Below are positions 31,221 through 40,307 of a stretch of DNA of 64,000 nt, piece after piece; position 1 is the stretch's first letter, and the number at the start of each line of letters is the position of its first letter. A model generated the notes under the pieces. That model saw only the letters and a program-made list of their open reading frames with translations, made no database searches and was not told the origin of the DNA. Origin of the DNA: DASXTC01 sp036505635 (GTDB taxonomy: Bacteria; Acidobacteriota; Polarisedimenticolia; JACPZX01; DASXTC01); NCBI GenBank assembly GCA_036505635.1, contig DASXTC010000020.1, positions 52,744 through 116,743 on the forward strand, written 5' to 3'. Both the position numbers and the translations under genes were made by a program.

Positions 31221-32003
31221 ATGTATCGTGACATCGTTCGGGGCAGCGAGGGACCGAAGGCCGTGAAAGAGTCCGAGTGCCGGCATCCCGCCAACGCGCT
31301 TCTCCCCTGGTTCGTCCGGAGGACGCTCCAGCAGGACGAGATGGAGTGGGTCAGGAGCCATGTCGAGTCCTGCACCGTCTGCACGTCCGAGTGTGAGGAG
31401 CTCGCCGAGGCCGCCGCGGAGGATTCAGCCGGGCCGGCCCCGGGTGATCAGCGGGCCATGCCTCCCCCCCGAGCCAGACGCTGGGCCACCTGCCGTCCAT
31501 ACCTGCTGGTCGCCGCCCTCGCTCCGCCCGCCCTGCTTGGCGCCTGGTGGGTTTACCTTGGCCTGCCCGGGATCGTGGGGGTCGACCTGCCTCGCCTGAG
31601 CCCGGCCCTCTACCTCGACCTGGCCAGCGGTCCATCGAGGGCCGTGGAGCCCCTGGCTTCGGTGGTCCTGCGCTCCGGCATCGAATCGGTCGTCCTCTCG
31701 TTCCTGCCGCCGTTGATCGAGCAGGCGCACCTTGCCTTCGACCTTCAGGGTCCTCATGGGGCGGTCATCGTGAGAGGCGAGCCGATCGAGAGGGTCGACG
31801 AGGAGGGCCGATGCTCGTTCAGCCTGCCGGCGCTACTGTTAGAGCCGCCTGGCGACTACGCAGTCGTCGTGCGTGAGGAGTCGGCGCTCGGAGAGGTTCG
31901 CCTCTATCCCTTCCCCTTCCGGGTCGAGAAGGAGAGCGCGACGGATGCATGGAAGGCGCGCCCCCCCGGGGGCGCGCCCTCGCTCTCATCAGGTGATCAG
32001 TAG
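31221..32003 (+). CDS. Membrane protein with N-terminal anti-sigma-type zinc finger (zf-HC2)
   Basis: A 260-residue protein. The N-terminal 50 residues hold an HC2 zinc finger: a Cys-Arg-His opening (SECRHPANALLPWF), a WVRSHVESCTVC close, as in anti-sigma factors. One membrane helix follows (YLLVAALAPPALLGAWWVYLGL), then an extracytoplasmic beta-rich domain of about 120 residues. No ECF sigma gene is adjacent, so the partner is missing or distant. It overlaps the convergent cysteine-repeat gene by 7 bases. In related genomes similar proteins occur with CHAT genes, and a decayed CHAT gene lies 2 kb away. Confidence 0.7.
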   Translation: MYRDIVRGSEGPKAVKESECRHPANALLPWFVRRTLQQDEMEWVRSHVESCTVCTSECEELAEAAAEDSAGPAPGDQRAMPPPRARRWATCRPYLLVAALAPPALLGAWWVYLGLPGIVGVDLPRLSPALYLDLASGPSRAVEPLASVVLRSGIESVVLSFLPPLIEQAHLAFDLQGPHGAVIVRGEPIERVDEEGRCSFSLPALLLEPPGDYAVVVREESALGEVRLYPFPFRVEKESATDAWKARPPGGAPSLSSGDQ

Positions 32004-33379
32004 AGACACTTCGACTGCGTGGAACCGACCGCCGTGCATGCCGTCTTATTTGCGCTATTGCACGCCGTGGAGCTTCCCGCCGCACCGGTCGGCTCGAAGT
32101 TCAGCGACGAGTCGCCGTCGCCGTCGAGCAACTGGTCGTGGCAGTTTCCAGGCAACGGCAGGCAGGCCGAGGTATCGAGACACGCCGCGCCAACCTTGCA
32201 TGGCGAGCCGCTCCCGGCGCAGACGCCGGTCTGGCAATACCCGTTCGCGAGCAGACGCCCGCCGTTGTTCAGACAGTCGATCTGCCCGATACAGGACGTG
32301 ACCAACGCTGTGCTGCTCGAGCTGTTCGCGCAGACGGCGTTGCAGCTCGCGAAGGCCGACGCGAAGAGCGGTGTGCTCGAGCAATCGGCATCACCGTCGC
32401 TCGCGACGCAGTTGAGCGCCGCCGCCGTGAGCTGGCGGGCCAGCTGCAGCCGGATCGTGGCGCTCGGACTGACGCAGATCGCCTCCACCGCCGATGCGTC
32501 ATCGTTCACGATCGTGGTGGAGATCGTCTCGCCACAGACCGACAGCGACCCGACCGCGTTGATGACCGCCTGAGTGATGTTGCGGCTGCCCGACTTCTCG
32601 GTTCCGGCGTGCGTGCCCCAGAATCCCGGAGTGCGGCAGGTTGCCGCGTCGCACTCGTCGGGAGGCGGGTTGGTCGTCTCCGGGGAACACTCCCCCGTGG
32701 AGGGCTTGCAGGCCACCGTCGTGCATGGATCCCTGTCCTCCTCGCAAGGTTTCGGGGAGCCCGACTCGCACTCTCCCGTCGAGGGCACGCAGGATTCCAC
32801 GGTGCACCGGTTGTCATCCTGCGGGCATTCCACGGGGAGGCTGTGATCGCACTCTCCGGAGGCGGGGTTGCACCGCTCGATCGTGCACAGGTTGTCGTCC
32901 TGGTCGCATTCCACCCCCTCGTGCGTGCAGCCCCCGGTGGACGGGTTGCAGGAGTCCACCGTGCAGGGATTGTCGTCGGCGCACGCCACGCCCGTATGGG
33001 TGCACTCACCCGTGGACGGGCTGCACGAGTCCACCGTGCAGGGATTGTCGTCGGCGCACGTCGCCCCATCATGGACGCACTGCCCGGTGGACGGGTTACA
33101 GGAGTCCACCGTGCAGGCATTGTCGTCGGCGCAGACCACCGGGACCGACTCGCATCTCAGAGTCTCGGGATTGCATCTCTCGATGGTGCACAGGTTGTCG
33201 TTCTGAGGGCACGCATCCGGCGAGGACGGGTTGCAGGAGCCCGCCGGTGGATCGATCTGGGCCCATGCCGCGGGGGCTGGACCAAGGACCAGAAGGCCCA
33301 GGACGATCGCCGCGCACGCGGCGAGGGTCCGTCTTGGAACAGTTGAATGCACGGTACAACCAGATTCTCCGGTGTTCAT
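31997..33379 (-). CDS. Secreted cysteine-rich repeat protein (Dictyostelium CTDC-like repeats)
   Basis: A 460-residue protein with a signal peptide (LAACAAIVLGLLVLGPAPAAWA) and seven tandem 25-residue repeats of the form ADDNPCTVDSCNPSTGxCTH with four cysteines each, matching the PF00526-type repeat. The C-terminal 200 residues are another cysteine-rich domain (CRTPGFWGTHAG, then CLNNGGRLLANGYCQTGVC). Start ATG 33379 is favoured by the signal peptide; a GAGGAGGAG site lies about 12 bases upstream, and TTG 33421 is an alternative. A likely promoter (TTGAAA-17-TATCAA) near 33631-33603 would give a leader of about 215 bases. Probably a surface or extracellular structural protein. Confidence 0.82.
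   Translation of the reverse strand: MNTGESGCTVHSTVPRRTLAACAAIVLGLLVLGPAPAAWAQIDPPAGSCNPSSPDACPQNDNLCTIERCNPETLRCESVPVVCADDNACTVDSCNPSTGQCVHDGATCADDNPCTVDSCSPSTGECTHTGVACADDNPCTVDSCNPSTGGCTHEGVECDQDDNLCTIERCNPASGECDHSLPVECPQDDNRCTVESCVPSTGECESGSPKPCEEDRDPCTTVACKPSTGECSPETTNPPPDECDAATCRTPGFWGTHAGTEKSGSRNITQAVINAVGSLSVCGETISTTIVNDDASAVEAICVSPSATIRLQLARQLTAAALNCVASDGDADCSSTPLFASAFASCNAVCANSSSSTALVTSCIGQIDCLNNGGRLLANGYCQTGVCAGSGSPCKVGAACLDTSACLPLPGNCHDQLLDGDGDSSLNFEPTGAAGSSTACNSANKTACTAVGSTQSKCLY
32692..33215. repeat. 75-base tandem coding repeats
   Basis: About seven imperfect direct repeats with a 75-base period encoding the CTDC-like units; three central copies (about 32930-33150) are nearly identical. 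Period and frame are kept, so the array can expand or contract by whole 25-residue units. Confidence 0.8.
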
Positions 33380-33798
33380 GCGCTTGAAGCTCCTCCTCGA
33401 ATTGGGGTGGTTGGGTTGCAAGGTCCTGGTTCATTGCCTCCGAATCGGTGCGGATTGGTCGCCATGCGAGCGGGCGCGCGTGCCCGTTCGAGGCTCCCGT
33501 AGCGGCAGGGTTCCCTGACGTCCTCTAAGGAGAAGCCGTCCCGCCTCAGTGGCGTGTGTGGGAAGCGGGGCCTCCGGACTTTCGAGTCAGTCGAGTGGTC
33601 TCTTGATACACTGAGACGTGATTCTTTTCAAGTCAATTCGACGTGATATCGCACGGATTGTCATGCCGGGCTGACGGTTGATCCGAATTGGCGCGACGGC
33701 CTGACAGGGGCCCCACCGGCTCCGGGGGGTCTAGGAGTGTGTCCGAGTAATGGCTCAGGTCTCGTTGCGAGCGCCGCGGGGTCGGATCCGAGGAAGCG
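33380..33798. other. Non-coding stretch upstream of the cysteine-repeat gene
   Basis: No gene is supported. It holds the probable reverse-strand promoter TTGAAA (33626-33631), 17 bases, TATCAA (33603-33608) for the cysteine-repeat gene, and the degraded tail of the CHAT pseudogene frame. Confidence 0.4.
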
Positions 33799-33825
33799 CG
33801 ACGATGTCGATGCGAGACATCGTCG
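33799..33825. repeat. REP-like hairpin at the broken end of the CHAT gene
   Basis: Perfect 10-base arms CGACGATGTC (33799-33808) and GACATCGTCG (33816-33825) with a 7-base loop. It lies just beyond the point where CHAT similarity stops. It resembles a repetitive extragenic palindrome, but only one copy was noticed in this window. Confidence 0.45.
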
Positions 33826-33855
33826 AGGAGCGCTGACGAAGGAGACGGCCCCGCG

Positions 33856-36787
33856 CCGCGTCTCGAGGATACTCAGGCCGGCAGTCCTGATTGCCTCGGC
33901 GGTGGAGAGGCCCTGGAGGCGCCCCTGGTAGAGCTGACGGACCCATCCCCGGGCGTCGTGGTCGGTCACGGGCCAGAGGCTCAGGATCAACGTTCCGGCC
34001 CCGGCCAACGCGAGCCCGGAGAGCAGGAGCGGGCTCCCGCCGGTGGCCATCCCCCGCGTCCGGCAACCCCCCGAAAGGGCCGCCCCCCGCACGACCCATC
34101 GAGGAAGAAGCCGTGCGTCGCCAGGTGGAGGACCCTTCGGCCTGGAGCGTTCTTCTTGAACGCCGCCTCGTTGGCTCGCGCTCCGGTCAGCTTGATCGCG
34201 GTGTGGTCCGCCTTCAGCCAGAGGCTCTCCACCTCGTCGGCCTCCAGGCGTGAGCTGGGGAGCGGCGCGAAGGTCATGGAGCCGGGGCAAGGCGGGGAGG
34301 CGTCCCTCCCGTTGGCTGGGGACGGCGACGCGAGGACCCCTTCCTTGCCCTCGCCTCCCTTCTGAAGGTCATCCCGTCGCGCCTCGCCGAAGTCGGCTCC
34401 TCCCATGACCAGCAGGCCGCGGCCCGTCGGCCGACGTTCAGCATCGACGAGGTCCCGTTCAGACGAGAGGTGGTGCAACAGAGGCCCCGTCTCGAGGAGG
34501 TACCTGTCGCCCGAGTCCGGCAGCGTGGCGAAGTTCACGAGGTCGATCGCCCCGTCGGGGACGATGAACAGCTCGCGCGCCGAGGGGATCTCCCGGACCA
34601 CGGGATCCCAGACCGCCTCGCGCAGCCCTGCCGCTGCCCGGCGGTAGCGTCCGAGGGCGCGCGCTCCGCCCGCAGGCATCTTGATCGCCTCTCTCCACCT
34701 CCCGACGCGCGATTCGATCTCGTCGGCGGCTCCGAGCGGTACCGCGATGACCCTCCTCTCCCCAGCGCGGAGGATCAACGCGAGATAGGACGCGACCGAG
34801 GCCGGGGCGCCGGCGGCGGGGCCGGCCGCCCCACGTGCCAGGCGGGCATAATGGACGTACGAGACGAGGGCGCTCCCAGGGGGCAACGACGCGGCAATCT
34901 CCGCGAGCCCGACCCGGTCCTTCGCCTCCTTGCGCCTGAACAGGGCGCTGCGGCCGGCAAGGTCCCGTTCGTCGCCCTCCATCGCGGCGCGCGCATCCTC
35001 CACCTGCGACCTGTATCGTGCGGGGTCCTCCCAGGGGCGCCCTCGCGCGACCAGACGCGTGAATCTCTCACGGGACTCGTTCAGATTCGTGAGCAGATGA
35101 TCCATCTCGGGGGATTCCAGCTCGAAGACAGCGCGGTGTCGCGCCGCCATCTCGTCCAGGACCAGGGCGCGCGAGCGCACGACCTGCTCCCAGACTCGTT
35201 CCGGGGCACCCGGAAAGGACCCGACGCGCCGGCCCTGGTCCGCCACCACCGACAGCGCCACATCGAGTCCGCGGGAGCGGATCCTCTCGTAGAGGAGCGC
35301 CTCCCGCTCCGACAGGGCGCGCGCGGTCCTCCGGACGTGCTCCCTCAGGAGCGACTCGGCCTGAAGGGACCGATCCAGAGCGCTTTCGGCCTCCCCTGTC
35401 ATCCAGTCGAGCCTCGCCAGATCCGCGAGGTTTTCTGCGACCTGGGGATGGGTCGCCCCGACCGTCTCGATCCGGATCTTGAGGGCCCGCTCGTAGAGGA
35501 CTCTCGCTTCCGCGCTCCTGCCCTCATCCCTCCGCAGGTGCGCGAGCCCGGTCAGGCATCGCGCGATCTCCGGCTCGTTGGCCGCGGGCGCCTTCCGCAG
35601 GATGGAGAGCGCTCGCTCTTAGAGGGATCCGGCCGCGGCGCGGTCGCCGCGCTCCCTGAGGAGATCCGCGAGATCCTCCAGCTCGAGGGCCACCAACGGA
35701 TGGTCGGGTCCCATACTGTGTTCGAGGATCCCCAGCGCGCTCCTGAGGAGTCGCTCGGCCTCCCCCTCCTCGCCCATCGCGTGGAGCAACCTCCCCAGGC
35801 CGGCCCCGGCGAAGGCGCAGAATGGATGCTCCGGCCCAACGGTCGCCTGCCACATCCCCAGCGCGCCGTCATAGAGCTGCCGCGCCCGGGCGAAATCGCC
35901 GGTGTCCTGCAGCAGACGTGCGAGATTGCTCATCGCCTCGGCGACGCGCGGGTTGACCTCCCCGAAAGCCTTGCGCCTGGTATCGAGCGTTCGCTCGTAC
36001 AGGGCCCGGGCCCCCGCGTAGGCCCCCGTCAGATGCATCAGCTCGGCGAGCTGCCCGAGCGTGACGGAGGTTTCGGGATGCCCCGGGGGAAGCGACGCCT
36101 CGCGAATCTCCAGCGCCTTGCGGTGCGCCGCGATCGCGCCCGGGTAGTCGCCGCTGTTGCGCAGGACCACTCCGAGGCTGTTGAAGGTGAGGCCGAGGAG
36201 CGGATCGCGTGGCGGCAGGGACCTGGAGCGAATCGTCAGAGCCCGCTCCAGGAGCGCCCGGGCGCCCGTCAGATCTCCCGTGTCCTGCACGACCAGAGCC
36301 AGGTCGTGGACGGAGGCGGCCACGTCCAGGTGGTCGGGGCCGAAGCACTTCTCGCGAATGGCCAGAGCCTGATCGAGCGCCGATCTCGCCTCCTTGTACT
36401 CGCCGGCCTGCCTCAGCAAATGAGCCCGAGGTTGGGAAGCGTCGCAGCGACGTCCGGATGATCGGGCCCCTGCAGGCGCTCGCGGATTCTCAGGGCCAGG
36501 TCGGCGGCAGGCCTTGCCCCGGGATCCTTGCCCCTCCAGGCTCTCCAGAGAGACTCCGAGAGGAGGTCCAGCGCCCGCGCCGCCTCGAGCGACTCCGAGC
36601 CCGAGGAGGAATCCGCGAGGGCCAGCAGCGCGCGAGCCGCGGATTCGGCCTCCGCGTAGAGGCCGGCGTCGAGAAGCTCGCGGACCCGGCCGGCGGACGG
36701 CTCCCCGGCCCCCATGCACAGCGCCGCGGCCAGTCCGATCAGGAGGAATGGGCCTCCCCGGGCTCCGCGGATCGGCCGGGAGATCAT
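33856..36787 (-). pseudogene. Decayed TPR-CHAT protease gene
   Basis: One ancestral gene broken at least three times. It starts at ATG 36787 with a signal peptide. A one-base deletion near 36416 shifts the frame (NLGLIC stop; the next frame continues LRQAGEYKEARSALDQAL). An in-frame TAA at 35619-35621 replaces the usual Tyr of an LYERAL repeat. A further frameshift lies between about 34020 and 34110, after HLATHGFFLDG (CHAT histidine region). In the new frame SGLALAGA joins directly to GTLILSLWPVTDHD, so the segment that carries the catalytic SACETG cysteine in CHAT proteins is deleted, and the C-terminal end is missing. The parent would have been a secreted TPR scaffold with a caspase-like domain. 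It overlaps the upstream gene by 4 bases. Confidence 0.85.
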
Positions 36788-37575
36788 CTGGCCCGTTTGA
36801 GGGTCAACGAGCCGAGGAACCGTATCTGGTCGGCCGCCAGATAACCGCGCGGCGCCTCGGCCTGTGACCCTGCGGCCAGCACGGCCTCGACCTGGAACCA
36901 GTAGGCTCCATCGAGCGGCGCCTTGACCCGCTGGATGAAGCGCAGCTCCACCCCGTCATCGACCGAGACGCTCCCGAGCGGGATCTCGTAGGCGCGCTCG
37001 ACGTTCGGCCTGTCGCCGCCGATGCTGTAGGTCTCGCGCACGCCGCTGCTCGAGATCTCGCCGAAGTCCCTCAGGCGGACCGGGCCACCGCCCCGCGACA
37101 CGGCGAAAAACCGCCCCGCCCGCCCGCCGTCGATCGAAGGGCAGGGCATGCTCGTGGGCCGGGTCTCGAAGCGGATGACGGCGGCTTCACCCAGCGGGAG
37201 AAACTCGCTGATGACCAGCGTGTCGACGCCGCATGGCGCCAGCACCCTCAGGAGCTGGCCCTCGTATCCCAGACCCTGCTTCCTCCTGGTGAGGCGGAGG
37301 ATCTCCTCGCGCGAGGACAGGTCGACCCCCACAAGCGAGTTGGGCGGGCCCGCCTCCGGCACCTTCATCTCGATCTTGCGCGATGGGAGATCGGGGATCT
37401 CCAGGTCCCAGAGGCCCGTCAGCGGCTCACTGATATTGTTGAACACCCTCATGTCGACCGGGCGGCGCGCGGCCGGCTTGCCGCTCTGCGGCGCGCCGGC
37501 CGTATTGGGATCAGGCGTCTGCACTTCGTTCGGACAGAGCAGCGCCAGCAGCACCACAATCGAGGGGAGCATCAT
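36784..37575 (-). CDS. Secreted protein of unknown function
   Basis: A 263-residue protein with a short signal peptide (MMLPSIVVLLALLCPNEV) and an apparently all-beta body (DMRVFNNISEPLTGLWDLEI, YEIPLGSVSVDDGVELRFIQ). No domain is recognised. It is first in a two-gene unit with the TPR-CHAT pseudogene (4-base overlap), so it may have been a partner of that protein. TGCTATAGT lies 8 bases before the ATG pair, suggesting a near-leaderless mRNA. Confidence 0.65.
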   Translation of the reverse strand: MMLPSIVVLLALLCPNEVQTPDPNTAGAPQSGKPAARRPVDMRVFNNISEPLTGLWDLEIPDLPSRKIEMKVPEAGPPNSLVGVDLSSREEILRLTRRKQGLGYEGQLLRVLAPCGVDTLVISEFLPLGEAAVIRFETRPTSMPCPSIDGGRAGRFFAVSRGGGPVRLRDFGEISSSGVRETYSIGGDRPNVERAYEIPLGSVSVDDGVELRFIQRVKAPLDGAYWFQVEAVLAAGSQAEAPRGYLAADQIRFLGSLTLKRAR

Positions 37576-37583
37576 CGCCTCTG

Positions 37584-37589
37584 ACTATA
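37584..37589 (-). promoter_or_regulatory. Extended -10 element, 8 bases before the start
   Basis: Reads TGCTATAGT on the reverse strand, then 8 bases to the ATG of the unknown secreted protein. Confidence 0.5.
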
Positions 37590-37653
37590 GCATCGTGGGG
37601 CCGGGCCCTGAGATGAGACGGGAGAGTCCCCGGGCCGCGCCGGCGCCGTGTGT

Positions 37654-37659
37654 TACGAT
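37654..37659 (+). promoter_or_regulatory. Extended -10 element of ychF
   Basis: TGTTACGAT (core TACGAT 37654-37659), then 9 bases to the ychF ATG. No -35 box is evident. Confidence 0.5.
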
Positions 37660-37668
37660 GCGAGCCTC

Positions 37669-38754
37669 ATGAAGATAGGGCTTTTCGGCTTCCCGGGCGT
37701 CGGCAAGACGACCCTGTTCAATCTGCTGACAGGCGCCCACGCCCAGACATCTCGCTTCGGCTCCGGGCGCTCCGATCCCAACCTCGGGATCGCCAGAGTG
37801 CCCGACGCCCGGTTGACCCGTCTCAGCGCCCTGTTCAAGCCGAAGAAGACCACGCCGGCCACCTTCGACTACGTGGACATTGTAGGGCTCCACAAGGGAG
37901 ACGCGAAGGGATCCCTCTCTCTGGCGGTGCTCAAGCCCATGGACGCCCTGGCGCACGTTGTCCGCGCCTTTACGGACGAGGAGATCCCGCACAGCGAGGG
38001 CTCCCTCGATCCCGCTCGCGACTTCGACACGATGGAGATGGAGCTGATCCTCGCGGACCTCGACGCGGCGATGCGCCGCATCGAGCGATTGAAGGTCTCG
38101 ATCCCCAAGACCAACAAACCCGAAGAGAAGAAGGAGCTGGCCGCGCTCGAGAGGGTACGCGAGCATCTGGAGGGGGGCGCCCCCCTGCGCGAGATCGAGC
38201 ATGCCGCGGAGGACGAGAAGCTTCTGAGGGGGTTCGCCTTCTATTCGGCCATGCCGCTTCTGGTGATCATCAACCTCGGCGAGAACGACATCGTCCACGT
38301 CGCCGATCCCGCCGCCCACTTCGGCCTCCAGAGGGCCGCCTCCAGGCGGAGTGTCACGGTCGCGGCCGTCTCGGGCAAGATCGAGGAGGAGATGGCATCA
38401 CTGTCGGAAGACGACGCGGCCGCCTTCCGCAGGGAGCTCGGCGTCGAGGTGCCGGCGCTGGCGCGGATCATCCGCTCGTCCTACGAGCTGCTCGGTCTCG
38501 TCTCGTTCTACACCGTGGGGGATGACGAGTGCCGCGCGTGGCCGATCCGGAAGGGCACCACCGCCCAGCGCGGGGCCGGCACCATCCACTCGGACCTGGA
38601 GAAGGGGTTCATCCGCGCGGAGGTGGTGCGCTACGAGGAGCTCGTGGCCTGCGGGTCGCTGGCCGGCGTGAAGGACAAGGGCCTGCTGCGCCTGGAAGGA
38701 AAGGAGTACATCGTCGCCGACGGCGACGTGATGCACATCCGGTCGGGGCTCTAG
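37669..38754 (+). CDS. ychF: YchF/OLA1-family ATPase
   Basis: A 361-residue P-loop NTPase of the Obg-related YchF family, which prefers ATP and associates with ribosomes. Walker A is GFPGVGKTTLFN, the switch region has FDYVDIVGLHKGDAKG, a coiled-coil insert spans about residues 130-185, and a C-terminal TGS domain ends with KGTTAQRGAGTIHSDLEKGFIRAEVV and GKEYIVADGDVMHIR. MKIGLFG is the conserved N-terminus, which fixes the start at 37669. The NxxE-type specificity motif reads INLGEN. Confidence 0.93.
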   Translation: MKIGLFGFPGVGKTTLFNLLTGAHAQTSRFGSGRSDPNLGIARVPDARLTRLSALFKPKKTTPATFDYVDIVGLHKGDAKGSLSLAVLKPMDALAHVVRAFTDEEIPHSEGSLDPARDFDTMEMELILADLDAAMRRIERLKVSIPKTNKPEEKKELAALERVREHLEGGAPLREIEHAAEDEKLLRGFAFYSAMPLLVIINLGENDIVHVADPAAHFGLQRAASRRSVTVAAVSGKIEEEMASLSEDDAAAFRRELGVEVPALARIIRSSYELLGLVSFYTVGDDECRAWPIRKGTTAQRGAGTIHSDLEKGFIRAEVVRYEELVACGSLAGVKDKGLLRLEGKEYIVADGDVMHIRSGL

Positions 38755-38755
38755 A

Positions 38756-38786
38756 GTCGGCCGGACGGGGCCGGGCTCAGGCCGAC
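38756..38786. terminator. Hairpin between convergent ychF and selA
   Basis: GTCGGCC (38756-38762) and GGCCGAC (38780-38786) around a 17-base loop, immediately after the ychF stop and overlapping the selA stop. No T-run. Confidence 0.35.
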
Positions 38787-40210
38787 CCGGCCACCGCGGC
38801 GATGAGATCCTCCTCGTCCGCGGGCTCCACAGTGCGCAGGTCGAGGATGAGCGCGTCCTCATGGATGCGCGCCACCACCGGCGGCTTCCCCGCGCGGAGC
38901 CTCTCCTCCCACTGTGTCACCGACCCTTTCGCGCCGGCGGCCGGACTGATCCGAATCAACGCGGTGGGGAGATCCTCGGTCGGCGCGGCCCCGCCGCCAA
39001 CGCGCGAGACGCCGTCCGTCACGGACACCTCGCAGGCGCCGCCGAGCCGACCCCGAAGCGCCACCGCCACCCCCCGGGCCCGCTCCGCGATCTCCGCCTT
39101 CGTCGCGAGGGTCATTCTTATCACGGGCACCTCGACCCTCTCGGTCCCCTTGACGTAAGCGTCCAGCGTCGCCTCCAGCGCCGCGATGGTCATCTTGTCG
39201 AGACGCAGGACACGGTGCAGAGGGCTCTTCTTCATTCGCTCGATCAGGTCGACCTTCCCGAGCAGAAGTCCCGCCTGCGGCCCGCCCAGGATCTTGTCGC
39301 CGCTGAAGGTGACCACGTCGGCCCCCTGGTCGAGGATGGAGCGGACTGTCGGCTCGTCCTTCACGCCGGCTCCGGCCAGGTCGAGCAGGCATCCGCTTCC
39401 CTGGTCCACCAGGAGGGGCAGACCGTGTCGATGCGCGAGGTCGGCCAGCTCCGCGATCCCCACGTCCTGGGTGAATCCCACGATCCGGTAATTGCTCGGG
39501 TGCACCTTCAGGATCAGGCCGGTCTCGGGGCCGATCGCCTCCTCGTAGTCCGAGAGCCGCGTGCGGTTGGTCGTGCCCACCTCCTTCAGCCTTGCTCCGC
39601 TCTTCGCCATCACGTCGGGGATGCGGAACGAGCCACCGATCTCGACCAGCTCGCCCCTGGAGATCACGACCTCGCGCCGCTCGGCGAGGGTGTTCAGCGC
39701 CAGAAAGACCGCCGCGGCGTTGTTGTTCACCGCGAGAGCCGCCTGATCGGGAAAGAGGTACGACAGGCGCCGTTCGATGTGGGACGAGCGCGAGCCGCGC
39801 CGCCCTTCCGTCAGGTCATACTCCAGTGTGCTGTACGAGGAGGCGACGCGGGCCACGCGCTCGCACGCCTCTTTCGAGAGGATCGCGCGGCCCAGGTTGG
39901 TGTGGACCACGATCCCCGTGGCGTTGATGACCCGTCGCAGCGACGACTCGGTGCGGAGCCTGATCGGCTCGTCGAGCATCGCGCGCAACTCGTCCATGAA
40001 ATCCGGGGCGCCGGCCCCACCCGCCCGCGCCCGCCCGGCGCGGATCCGTTCGATCGTCTCGCGCACCGCCTCGGTCACGACCGAACGGCCGTGGACCTCC
40101 AGGAGGGCCCTCACGTCGTCGCGGCGCAGGACGGCGTCCACAGCGGGGATCCCGCGATACGCGTTCGCTCGCTCCTTGCCCAAGCTCGCCTCTCCTGACG
40201 CCGTCCACAT
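38777..40210 (-). CDS. selA: L-seryl-tRNA(Sec) selenium transferase
   Basis: A 477-residue PLP enzyme converting seryl-tRNA(Sec) to selenocysteyl-tRNA. Diagnostic segments are INATGIVVHTNLGRAILS, YSTLEYDLTEGRRGSR, VNNNAAAVFLAL, SRGELVEIGGSFRIPDVM, GTTNRTRLSDYEEAI, and the PLP-lysine motif SGDKILGGPQAG (near residue 304). It is full length. selB, selD and the tRNA(Sec) gene were not seen in this window, but an intact selA implies that the organism makes selenoproteins. A palindromic -10-like element lies about 40 bases upstream. Confidence 0.93.
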   Translation of the reverse strand: MWTASGEASLGKERANAYRGIPAVDAVLRRDDVRALLEVHGRSVVTEAVRETIERIRAGRARAGGAGAPDFMDELRAMLDEPIRLRTESSLRRVINATGIVVHTNLGRAILSKEACERVARVASSYSTLEYDLTEGRRGSRSSHIERRLSYLFPDQAALAVNNNAAAVFLALNTLAERREVVISRGELVEIGGSFRIPDVMAKSGARLKEVGTTNRTRLSDYEEAIGPETGLILKVHPSNYRIVGFTQDVGIAELADLAHRHGLPLLVDQGSGCLLDLAGAGVKDEPTVRSILDQGADVVTFSGDKILGGPQAGLLLGKVDLIERMKKSPLHRVLRLDKMTIAALEATLDAYVKGTERVEVPVIRMTLATKAEIAERARGVAVALRGRLGGACEVSVTDGVSRVGGGAAPTEDLPTALIRISPAAGAKGSVTQWEERLRAGKPPVVARIHEDALILDLRTVEPADEEDLIAAVAGSA

Positions 40211-40245
40211 CGAGGGGGTTCGGTTTGATTCGCCCCCGGCAGCCC

Positions 40246-40258
40246 CCTATATTATAGG
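40246..40258. promoter_or_regulatory. Palindromic bidirectional -10-like element
   Basis: CCTATA-T-TATAGG reads TATATT on the + strand and TATAAT on the - strand, about 40-50 bases from both the selA start and the MXAN_5187-like start. It may serve as a shared -10 or an operator. Confidence 0.45.
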
Positions 40259-40307
40259 CTGCTCCCCAGGCGCCCATCGCGGCCCATGACGGACGGACTC
40301 GCACCGC

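Noticed and set aside
32692..33215. Regular repeats that could be taken for a CRISPR array
   Set aside because: Period is 75 bases, the units are in-frame cysteine repeats with coding drift, and there are no unique spacers or cas genes.
36413..36415. TGA in the TPR-CHAT gene as a possible selenocysteine codon, given selA nearby
   Set aside because: The TPR sequence continues in a different frame immediately after it, so it is the result of a one-base deletion, and no SECIS-like hairpin was seen.
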